DNA of 5,001 nt from Candidatus Bathyarchaeota archaeon. Lineage in GTDB: Archaea > Thermoproteota > Bathyarchaeia > TCS64. This document shows, one piece after another, positions 1 to 4,709 of this stretch. The notes beneath the pieces were generated by a model. It saw only the letters and a list, made by a program, of their open reading frames with translations, searched no databases and was not told the DNA's origin. The stretch is taken from the NCBI GenBank assembly GCA_026014515.1, contig JAOZIG010000359.1, positions 1 to 5,001 of the forward strand. The letters run 5' to 3'. A program made the position numbers and the translations under genes. Positions within the stretch are counted from its first letter, which is position 1, and each line of letters begins with the position of its first letter.

Positions 1-56
1 TTTGCGAGACTTTCTGGTAGATTCACTGTGTGGTACTTGTATTTACGTTCAGACAT
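1..56 (-). CDS. N-terminal fragment of a probable ribbon-helix-helix DNA-binding protein
   Basis: Only the first 18 codons are inside the window; the gene runs off the left edge. Reading leftward from the ATG at 56, the peptide is MSERKYKYHTVNLPESLA. A short basic start followed by a strand of the type TVNLPESLA is what the N-terminal beta strand and first-helix entry of ribbon-helix-helix (MetJ/Arc-like) regulators usually look like, with the alternating strand residues contacting DNA in the family. A TATA-like box centred about 28 bases upstream of the ATG implies a leaderless or nearly leaderless message, which supports this start. The assignment rests on very few residues; another small archaeal protein with a similar first strand is possible. 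The gene is separated from the next minus-strand gene by a T-rich terminator, so it is probably transcribed on its own. Confidence 0.5.
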   Translation of the reverse strand, partial: MSERKYKYHTVNLPESLA

Positions 57-80
57 CCTATTGATTTCAGGGGATTTTGG

Positions 81-88
81 TTTAAAAA
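81..88 (-). promoter_or_regulatory. TATA-like box for the ribbon-helix-helix gene
   Basis: On the minus strand this reads TTTTTAAA, preceded by AATAAAGC, a good match to the A-rich BRE that precedes archaeal TATA boxes. Its centre is about 28 bases before the ATG at 56. With the usual spacing of about 26 bases, transcription would start within a few bases of the start codon, giving a leaderless message. Confidence 0.5.
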
Positions 89-139
89 GCTTTATTTTTT
101 TAGGCAAATTTACCGACAAATAACTAGTAGTGGTGGCTG

Positions 140-149
140 AAAATAAAAA
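140..149 (-). terminator. T-rich archaeal-type terminator after the receiver-like gene
   Basis: Directly after the TAG stop at 150-152 the minus strand reads TTTTTATTTT. There is no stable hairpin in front of it. Archaeal RNA polymerase commonly terminates at such T-tracts alone, so this is the likely end of the receiver-like transcript. Confidence 0.5.
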
Positions 150-836
150 CTAGCGCCCATTAAACGAGGAATCAAACCGCTTGAACCTCACCAACACGGA
201 CCTATACCCTTCAAAGATGAGATCAGCAATATCCTCCTCGGGCAACCCAGAATGGCTCAAAAGCGTAGTTATCTCACTGATGCAAAGTTCTATCTCATCA
301 CGAACCCACTGAATTGACTTAAGGTCCGCGTCCATGTTCTCGGCGATCCTGTGTATTTCATCGATACTTTCAGTTCCCCAACTTGTCTCTGTGCCGTCGT
401 CGTTTACGATGAATATTTCTTCGCCGCGGACCACGACTTTTGGGTGTTCTGGTAGGTATGAGGTTTCATTTTGTTTCTTGGAGACTGTTTTTCGTATTCT
501 GTTCGCGAGAACTTGATAGGATTGGGAGTTTTGTTCTTTCAGTGTTTCATGGTTTCTCTGTGTTGATTCGGGTAGTCTTGTGTCTCCTAAGTATGTGATT
601 CGGGGTACTCTGATGAGTTCTATTATCTTGGAAGTGAGTTCTGTTTTACTCAATAGGTTTGACTCTGAGGAAAGAACGCAATCATAGCTGTTAGTTTCTA
701 CTAGGTGAATGAAGGATACGATATCTTTGGTGTGGTCTAGTTTGAGGTCTGGGTCTTGTTTGGATAAGTGTTCTTTGAGTTGTTCTACTCTTTGGATATC
801 ATCATCTAGAACTAGTATGCGTACATAATCTCCCAA
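150..836 (-). CDS. Response-regulator-like protein with a degenerate receiver domain
   Basis: The predicted protein is 228 residues. Residues 4 to about 90 look like a CheY-type receiver: a strand VRILVLDDD carries the acidic cluster D11-D13 that binds Mg2+ in true receivers, and strand three reads YDCVLSSES. In that strand the phospho-acceptor Asp is expected where Ser57 stands. The conserved Thr/Ser of strand four also appears replaced (Leu83 in ITYLG). It is therefore probably a pseudo-receiver that is not phosphorylated in the usual way. Residues about 133-153 form a small strand pair (VVVRGEEIFIVNDDGTETSW) and 155-218 are helical and charged; I recognise no DNA-binding or enzymatic output domain. 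The start is uncertain: the frame is open to a TTG at 887, but a TATA-like box at 896-904 would start transcription near 874. A GAGGGTG motif lies 5 bases before the TTG at 836, which I prefer; GTG at 842 is a third option. No histidine kinase is nearby. Confidence 0.75.
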   Translation of the reverse strand: MGDYVRILVLDDDIQRVEQLKEHLSKQDPDLKLDHTKDIVSFIHLVETNSYDCVLSSESNLLSKTELTSKIIELIRVPRITYLGDTRLPESTQRNHETLKEQNSQSYQVLANRIRKTVSKKQNETSYLPEHPKVVVRGEEIFIVNDDGTETSWGTESIDEIHRIAENMDADLKSIQWVRDEIELCISEITTLLSHSGLPEEDIADLIFEGYRSVLVRFKRFDSSFNGR

Positions 837-841
837 GTTCA

Positions 842-848
842 CACCCTC
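842..848 (-). promoter_or_regulatory. Shine-Dalgarno-like site that favours the TTG start at 836
   Basis: The minus strand reads GAGGGTG here, complementary to the 16S rRNA 3' end, with 5 bases to the TTG at 836. The site overlaps the GTG at 842, which makes that codon a poor start. The longer start at 887 has no such motif. Confidence 0.4.
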
Positions 849-895
849 ATGAGATGGTGAGACTTTGTTGTGTTGTGTTTTTAACAATTTGTATC

Positions 896-904
896 TAATT
901 AAAA
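896..904 (-). promoter_or_regulatory. TATA-like box for the receiver-like gene
   Basis: The minus strand reads TTTTAATTA. A start about 26 bases downstream would fall near 874, inside the 5' extension that begins at 887, and would give a leader of roughly 38 bases before the TTG at 836. That length matches the leader predicted for the MFS gene in this window. Confidence 0.4.
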
Positions 905-914
905 CCGGGGCTGG

Positions 915-920
915 AAAAAA
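915..920 (-). terminator. T-tract terminator after the ferritin-like gene
   Basis: Six consecutive T residues on the minus strand begin 5 bases past the TAA stop at 926-928. They lie before the TATA-like box of the next gene, so they plausibly separate the two transcription units. Confidence 0.4.
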
Positions 921-925
921 GTGGG

Positions 926-1420
926 TTATGGGCCGTAGTCTTTGCCTACGTAGGGGTCGGCTACGTGTCCATGTGTTGGTAGGTCGCGGAAGAGCATGTC
1001 CCAGATGTCTTGTTCTGTGATGGTCTCGCGTTTGATTACGAGTTCTAGGAAGCTTGTCATGAATGGGTGATGCATGAGCTCGTCCTCGTATATCTTGATG
1101 AGTATCTTCTTGATGCGATCATCTTTGACTTCCTCCATAAGCTTGGTGACTGCTTCAAGCATCTCTTTCTCTTTCTCGATGTGGAGTTTGAGTTTCTCCT
1201 CTAGGATCTCATATTCTTCATTGGTGATTGCTAGACTTTTGCCTGATGCAATCATGGCAGCAGCCTTGTAGAGTCCCGCATGTTTCTGGCTGTCGATCAT
1301 GACTGATGAGATTAGTTCTCTTACGATCTCATTCCCATAGCCACGGTACTCGCGTTCCAGTTCTACCGCGTATTTTTTCTCCAATTCAGATAGCATTTCT
1401 AATCGTTCAGCTAAAGACAT
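926..1420 (-). CDS. Small ferritin-like four-helix protein, probably metal-binding
   Basis: This 164-residue protein is almost entirely helical and strongly charged. Four helices can be drawn at roughly 4-28, 31-58, 67-98 and 102-130. Carboxylate and histidine residues recur where ferritin-like di-iron proteins hold their metals: IDSQKH (D43, H47) in helix 2, KLHIEKEKE (H80, E82, E84) in helix 3, and EDELMHH (E112, E114, H117, H118) in helix 4, which contains an ExxH motif. This suggests a soluble cytoplasmic di-metal protein of the rubrerythrin/ferritin-like superfamily; iron handling, peroxide reduction or oxygenase activity cannot be told apart from sequence. There is no CxxC rubredoxin tail. 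Instead the C-terminus (residues 148-164) is non-helical, rich in His, Pro, Gly and Asp, and could supply further ligands. The ATG at 1420 has no Shine-Dalgarno site but has a TATA-like box about 36 bases upstream. It lies 39 bases after the antiporter stop. Confidence 0.7.
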   Translation of the reverse strand: MSLAERLEMLSELEKKYAVELEREYRGYGNEIVRELISSVMIDSQKHAGLYKAAAMIASGKSLAITNEEYEILEEKLKLHIEKEKEMLEAVTKLMEEVKDDRIKKILIKIYEDELMHHPFMTSFLELVIKRETITEQDIWDMLFRDLPTHGHVADPYVGKDYGP

Positions 1421-1452
1421 AATAATCCAAGATTTTGTAGGGAACGATGGGC

Positions 1453-1458
1453 TATAAA
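1453..1458 (-). promoter_or_regulatory. TATA-like box for the ferritin-like gene
   Basis: The minus strand reads GGTTTATAGC around this site. The expected transcription start near 1430 would leave a leader of about 10 bases without a ribosome-binding site. The box lies within the 39-base gap after the antiporter stop, so the gene may be transcribed apart from the antiporter even though they are close. Confidence 0.4.
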
Positions 1459-1459
1459 C

Positions 1460-2707
1460 CTATAATTCATGCTCAAGGTTTTCTTCTTCCTCAACAACGG
1501 GGGTTCTTGTGCTACTGAAGAGGTTTAATCGCTTGATCAATATGGGCATTGAGAGCCCCTGAATCAAGTTTGTACCCAATACTATGCCATAGGTTAGGGC
1601 GAGGAGAAGCTGCTCGTTGGGTAAGTCGATACCTGTGATGCCCAGTACAAGGACGATGGATACTGCGCCTCTGAGTCCGCTCCATGTCATGCCTGCTCGC
1701 CAGTTAGTGGGGATACGTTTGCCTCTGTATTCTTCAAGTATTCTTGCGATGATGTCTATCATTCCGTATCTGAATATGACGCTGACTATGCTCAGGGCAA
1801 GTATCTGCAACGCGAATGAATATAGAAGTTCAATTTCAAGACTTACACCAATGAATATGAAGGCAAAGCTACTTGCGATAAAGCCGACAAACTCCCACAT
1901 TATCTCAAGAGTCTCTTCGGCTTTTTCACCGATGCCTCCATAGTTTCTGCAGCGGTAGTTCAGTATCAGACCGGCGAGTACGACTGCGATTACCCCGCTT
2001 GCGTGGAATTGTTCTGCTAGTCGGAATACTCCGAAGGCGATGATGAAGGTGAGGAGGGTCTTGATGTATAGGTCGTCTGTCCAGCACATTATCAGGTGGA
2101 CGATGTAGCCTGCTACATAACCTAGGATAATGCCTCCGAATACCTTGATGATGGTGGTCGTGAGTACCTCCATGGCTGTGATGGAGCCTGCTTCTATGAT
2201 TGTTAAGAGGATACTGTAGATTACGATGGCTACTCCGTCGTTGAAGAGGCTCTCTCCTGCGACGATTAGCTGGAAACGTTTGATTACGCCTAGGCGTTTG
2301 AATGTGGCTATTACGCTTACTGGGTCTGTGGGGGCGATTATGATACCCAGCATGAATGCCTCAAGCCATCCCATCCTGAAGACATAGTGTGTGTAAATCC
2401 CTATCGCCGTGACCATAAGCGCAGTACCCGCTACGGCATACGTCAAAATCGTGTCGCTGTCGTCTATGAGACCGTCAATGTCCATGGTGAGGGTTTCTGT
2501 AAACAATATAGGAGGGAGTAATACAGTTAGGAATATCTCGGGGCTTAGCTCTGGGAGGGGTATTCTCTGGACTGATGCGGCCAGTAGTCCTGCGAATATG
2601 AATGCGATTGTGGAGGGGAAGTTTACTTGTCGGGCGATGAGGGTGATTACAACGACGAGGATGAGGATATTGTAGATAGCGTCAAATTGACCTAAGCCCC
2701 CCTCCAT
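1460..2707 (-). CDS. NhaP-type (CPA1 family) Na+/H+ antiporter
   Basis: The 415-residue protein has about 12-13 hydrophobic segments and matches the usual length of archaeal NhaP antiporters. It exchanges cytoplasmic Na+ (or K+) for H+ across the membrane in pH and salt homeostasis. Visible family signatures are LPPILFTE near 64-71, the unwound-helix motif APTDPVSVI at 125-133 (T127-D128-P129), GESLFNDG at 151-158 with the ion-binding N156-D157 pair typical of electroneutral CPA1 members, FIFIGVSLE near 283-291, and WSGLRGAVS at 342-350 with the conserved Arg346. The tail (403-415) is acidic, with no TrkA-N or other large regulatory domain. All key residues are present, so it should be active. 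ATG at 2707 is preceded by GAGGGG only two to three bases away, a poor spacing, so a short-leader start from the box at 2736-2745 is likely. Which cation it prefers cannot be read from the sequence. Confidence 0.93.
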   Translation of the reverse strand: MEGGLGQFDAIYNILILVVVITLIARQVNFPSTIAFIFAGLLAASVQRIPLPELSPEIFLTVLLPPILFTETLTMDIDGLIDDSDTILTYAVAGTALMVTAIGIYTHYVFRMGWLEAFMLGIIIAPTDPVSVIATFKRLGVIKRFQLIVAGESLFNDGVAIVIYSILLTIIEAGSITAMEVLTTTIIKVFGGIILGYVAGYIVHLIMCWTDDLYIKTLLTFIIAFGVFRLAEQFHASGVIAVVLAGLILNYRCRNYGGIGEKAEETLEIMWEFVGFIASSFAFIFIGVSLEIELLYSFALQILALSIVSVIFRYGMIDIIARILEEYRGKRIPTNWRAGMTWSGLRGAVSIVLVLGITGIDLPNEQLLLALTYGIVLGTNLIQGLSMPILIKRLNLFSSTRTPVVEEEENLEHEL

Positions 2708-2967
2708 ATCCCCTCTACTATTTTAAAGGTAGCAGAAATTTAAGCAATACCCCACAATAATCGATGTTTTAAATCTACTTCAAAGAAGAGGATTAAATAA
2801 ATGATGAAATTGGTCTATCTGCTCTATTTACGGGATAATAATTGGATGTGGATTGAATAAGGCGTTAATGTTGGGATGGTATTGTTTATCGATTGTTTCA
2901 ACCTGAAAGAGGCTGTTTTCATTGGTTTTATGGTAAATCAGTCTTTTATAATGAGTCACTCAGAAGG
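2708..2967. other. Intergenic region between antiporter start and decarboxylase stop
   Basis: This 260-base AT-rich gap holds the antiporter promoter at its left end. I see no RNA gene and no repeat array. The only coding-like item is a 19-codon plus-strand frame (2801-2860, beginning ATGATG) with AGAGGA about 9 bases upstream and a TTTTAAA box near 2767-2773. That is too short to call a gene. A near-perfect palindrome TGAGTCACTCA lies at 2952-2962, just past the decarboxylase stop. There is no strong T-tract on the minus strand here, so the end of the decarboxylase transcript is not evident. Confidence 0.5.
2736..2745 (-). promoter_or_regulatory. Candidate TATA box for the antiporter gene
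   Basis: The minus strand reads GCTTAAATTT, which would place transcription start about 7 bases before the ATG at 2707. A second AT-rich match, CTTTAAAA at 2721-2728, has the better sequence but lies too close: it would start transcription inside the coding region. Confidence 0.35.
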
Positions 2968-3309
2968 CTATTTGATGATTTCACGGGTGATGGTTCGGGT
3001 AGTGATCTCTTTGAAATCAATGTGTTTTTGAAGGTATTCCACTGCTTTTTTTGCGTTGAATGCTTTACAGCTGTAGACATCGATGCTTATGGTGTTGTTT
3101 TCTGTGAATGTGTGAATCGCGATATGGCTCTTGTCGATTACCTCGATGCCTGTGATGCCTGGGTTTTCGGGTACGCCTTGCATTATGTGGGGTCCGTCTA
3201 GTATGTGCATGTCTATTCTGGGGGGTAGGTCTGTGAGTATGTGGTGGACGGTTTCCATTGTTACTGGTTTGGCGGTTACGCCGTCTACCATTAGGTGTAT
3301 CCCGATCAT
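2968..3309 (-). CDS. SpeD-family pyruvoyl-dependent decarboxylase (AdoMet decarboxylase or arginine decarboxylase paralog)
   Basis: The 113-residue protein matches the short prokaryotic S-adenosylmethionine decarboxylase proenzymes. The core reads GITGIEVIDKSHIAIHTF at 51-68. By comparison with the Thermotoga maritima enzyme, Ser61 should become the pyruvoyl group after self-cleavage, and His66 and Cys81 (in DVYSC) match the residues that assist processing and catalysis. These support a self-processing enzyme. In the family the product is decarboxylated AdoMet, the aminopropyl donor for spermidine; in crenarchaea a paralog instead decarboxylates arginine to agmatine, and sequence alone does not decide which applies. 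The residue before the cleaved Ser is Lys60 rather than the usual Glu. The frame is open upstream to 3462, but that stretch overlaps the divergent MFS gene and its promoter. The ATG at 3309 begins where the family begins (MIGIHLMVDG) and sits 28 bases from a TATA-like box, suggesting a leaderless message. None of its first 61 codons ends in T. Confidence 0.85.
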   Translation of the reverse strand: MIGIHLMVDGVTAKPVTMETVHHILTDLPPRIDMHILDGPHIMQGVPENPGITGIEVIDKSHIAIHTFTENNTISIDVYSCKAFNAKKAVEYLQKHIDFKEITTRTITREIIK

Positions 3310-3333
3310 CGCCCTTCGACATATCAGACTGTA

Positions 3334-3341
3334 ATTTAAAT
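3334..3341. promoter_or_regulatory. Palindromic TATA-like box shared by divergent genes
   Basis: ATTTAAAT is an 8-bp perfect palindrome, so it reads as a TATA box on both strands. Leftward it is about 28 bases from the decarboxylase ATG at 3309, giving a leaderless start. Rightward it would start transcription near 3363, leaving about 36 bases before the MFS ATG at 3399, with a Shine-Dalgarno site inside. A separate TTATAT at 3362-3367 is less suitable for the MFS gene, because transcription from it would start at about 3390 and miss the main Shine-Dalgarno site. Confidence 0.5.
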
Positions 3342-3379
3342 GTCCCTGTTTTGCGGTGTACTTATATGAGATTGTGTTA

Positions 3380-3387
3380 GGAGGGAG
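3380..3387 (+). promoter_or_regulatory. Strong Shine-Dalgarno site for the MFS gene
   Basis: GGAGGGAG ends 11 bases before the ATG at 3399, and a second weaker AAAGGA lies 6 bases before it. This fixes the ATG at 3399 as the start and shows that the gene is translated from a leadered message, unlike the divergent decarboxylase. Confidence 0.6.
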
Positions 3388-3398
3388 AAAGGAATACA

Positions 3399-4664
3399 AT
3401 GTCGAAACGGGCACTTGGTAGAGCGGTATTGATTCTTGGTGCGGTTCAGTTAGTAGAATCATTGGCTATTGCTTTGCCGATAAGTTTCTTCCCAAACTAT
3501 GTTATTGGTCTGGGTGCAAGCGTGGCTAGTGTAGGATTATTCACTAGTAGCTTCATGATCGCTTACGCGATTCTCTCACCGAAGATGGGTGCTTTTGTTG
3601 ACCAGTATGGTAGAAAACAGATCATGATGATTGGTATCTTCAGCGACGTCATCCTTGGAATATTAACAGGACTCGTGCCTAACTGGAAATGGCTTCTCGT
3701 AATCAGAGTGCTCAACGGGGCGGTTTCTAGCGGCGCCATGTTAGCATCAGAAACGATGCTCATTGACTTAGTTACTCCACAGCAAAGAGGAGAGGCTGCC
3801 GGTTTCATTATGTCTATGAATATGATTGGTAGAAACCTTGGACCAATGTTCGGAGGCTCTATTCAGTGGTTCGTATTGAGCCGTGGATACTCTGAGTTGA
3901 CGAGTTATCGTGTGCCATATTTTGTGGATTCATTGCTCGCGGCTGTTGCATTGGTGATGATTTATCTTTTCATCAAGGAGCCTGAAAAGAGGAGCGGTGT
4001 AGGTAAGGGTCAGATGGGCGGGGAATTGCCTAAAATTCCTTGGACTCGCCAGTTGAAGGTCATGTTCTTGAATAGCTTCATCTCGGGAGTTAGCGTTGGA
4101 TTCATAATTCCTATCATGGTTTTGTTCTATACTGACCGCTTTAACATGGATCCAGTGGCGATAGGTACAATCATCAGTGTTAGTGGTTTCATCGGGTTAT
4201 TCGCAAGCTATATTGCAGGAAGATTCAGTGACAAGGTGGGAAGGAAACCTCTCATTGCGTTCGGTAACTATACCAGCAGAATAGCGGGATTATTCCTTCC
4301 TTTCACAGGCACAATAACTCAGGCAGGAATCGTAGTTAGCATCAGAAGCCTAGGATTCAATGTGAGTATGCCTGCTTTCAGAGCGCTAAGAGCAGACATA
4401 GTGCCCCCAGAGGTACGTGGTAGAATGTTCGGGTTATTCGGTACCGCTTTTACGGCGGGTAATGTACTGGCGCCTATTGCTGCGACTTGGATTTATGATA
4501 CGTACAGGTTTACGGTGTTTGATGTAGCAGGGATACAGGTGCCTGGTTATGGTATTCCATTTTTCATTAACGCGATACTGGGCATACTTACGACAACCAT
4601 GGTTATGCTGTTCATTGATGAGCCTACAGCCGAGACTCAGGCGCCACAGTTCTCTGAAGCCTAG
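3399..4664 (+). CDS. Major facilitator superfamily transporter, drug-exporter-like
   Basis: The 421-residue protein has 12 hydrophobic segments in two six-helix halves joined by a charged loop near 193-220. It is a membrane secondary transporter. The MFS loop 2-3 signature (motif A) occurs in both halves: GAFVDQYGRK at 64-73 and GRFSDKVGRK at 274-283. Each half also carries the PxxxRG loop pattern, TPQQRGEAAG at 126-135 and PPEVRGRMFG at 336-345. Charged residues within membrane segments include Glu20 in helix 1 and Arg103 in helix 4. This arrangement is common in proton-coupled drug and metabolite exporters, but substrate cannot be assigned from sequence. The ATG has a strong ribosome-binding site. 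It is divergent from the SpeD gene across a gap that appears to hold a shared promoter, so export of a polyamine or related amine is a possible but unproven role. The VOC gene follows on the same strand after 45 bases. The frame is intact with no truncation. Confidence 0.92.
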   Translation: MSKRALGRAVLILGAVQLVESLAIALPISFFPNYVIGLGASVASVGLFTSSFMIAYAILSPKMGAFVDQYGRKQIMMIGIFSDVILGILTGLVPNWKWLLVIRVLNGAVSSGAMLASETMLIDLVTPQQRGEAAGFIMSMNMIGRNLGPMFGGSIQWFVLSRGYSELTSYRVPYFVDSLLAAVALVMIYLFIKEPEKRSGVGKGQMGGELPKIPWTRQLKVMFLNSFISGVSVGFIIPIMVLFYTDRFNMDPVAIGTIISVSGFIGLFASYIAGRFSDKVGRKPLIAFGNYTSRIAGLFLPFTGTITQAGIVVSIRSLGFNVSMPAFRALRADIVPPEVRGRMFGLFGTAFTAGNVLAPIAATWIYDTYRFTVFDVAGIQVPGYGIPFFINAILGILTTTMVMLFIDEPTAETQAPQFSEA

Positions 4665-4675
4665 CCAATGGGTTC

Positions 4676-4683
4676 TTTTAGTA
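4676..4683 (+). promoter_or_regulatory. Weak TATA-like box for the VOC gene
   Basis: TTTTAGTA is centred about 31 bases before the ATG at 4710, which would give a leader of roughly 5 bases. The match is imperfect. The same T-run (4676-4679) could instead serve as a weak terminator for the MFS transcript. Confidence 0.3.
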
Positions 4684-4700
4684 GATGTGAAAACTACTAA
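4678..4700. repeat. Inverted repeat over the VOC promoter region
   Basis: TTAGTAG at 4678-4684 is matched exactly by its reverse complement CTACTAA at 4694-4700, with 9 bases between. It overlaps the candidate TATA box and ends 9 bases before the start codon. It could be an operator for a dimeric repressor, or a weak hairpin between the MFS and VOC genes if they share a transcript. No gene next to it is an obvious repressor. Confidence 0.4.
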
Positions 4701-4709
4701 TTGATTGAT

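Noticed and set aside
837..887. TTG start at 887 for the receiver-like gene
   Set aside because: It has no Shine-Dalgarno site, and the candidate TATA box lies too close, so the transcript would start inside this extension. It is not excluded, only less likely.
926..2707. Ferritin-like gene and antiporter as one operon with a joint function
   Set aside because: They are only 39 bases apart, but that gap holds a separate TATA-like box for the downstream gene, and no functional link between the products is evident.
2756..2903. Partial direct repeat of ATCGATGTTTT (2758) and ATCGATTGTTT (2889)
   Set aside because: The copies differ by an inserted base and are short and AT-rich; no third copy was seen, so a repeat or attachment site is not supported.
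2952..2962. Palindrome TGAGTCACTCA past the decarboxylase stop
   Set aside because: The arms are 5 bases with a single central base, too tight for a hairpin terminator. No T-tract follows on the minus strand. One short palindrome in an AT-rich gap is expected by chance.
2893..3201. Plus-strand 102-codon open frame
   Set aside because: Most of it is antisense to the decarboxylase, whose family motifs are clear. Its composition follows the G+T-rich strand, and the peptide matches no family I know.
3065..3322. Minus-strand 85-codon open frame rich in Arg, His and Pro
   Set aside because: It is a shifted reading of the decarboxylase gene. The Arg/His/Pro content comes from the A/C-ending codon bias of the real frame.
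3310..3462. Upstream extension of the decarboxylase frame to the ATG at 3462
   Set aside because: It would overlap the start, ribosome-binding site and promoter of the divergent MFS gene, and the SpeD family begins at the ATG at 3309. The added residues resemble no domain.
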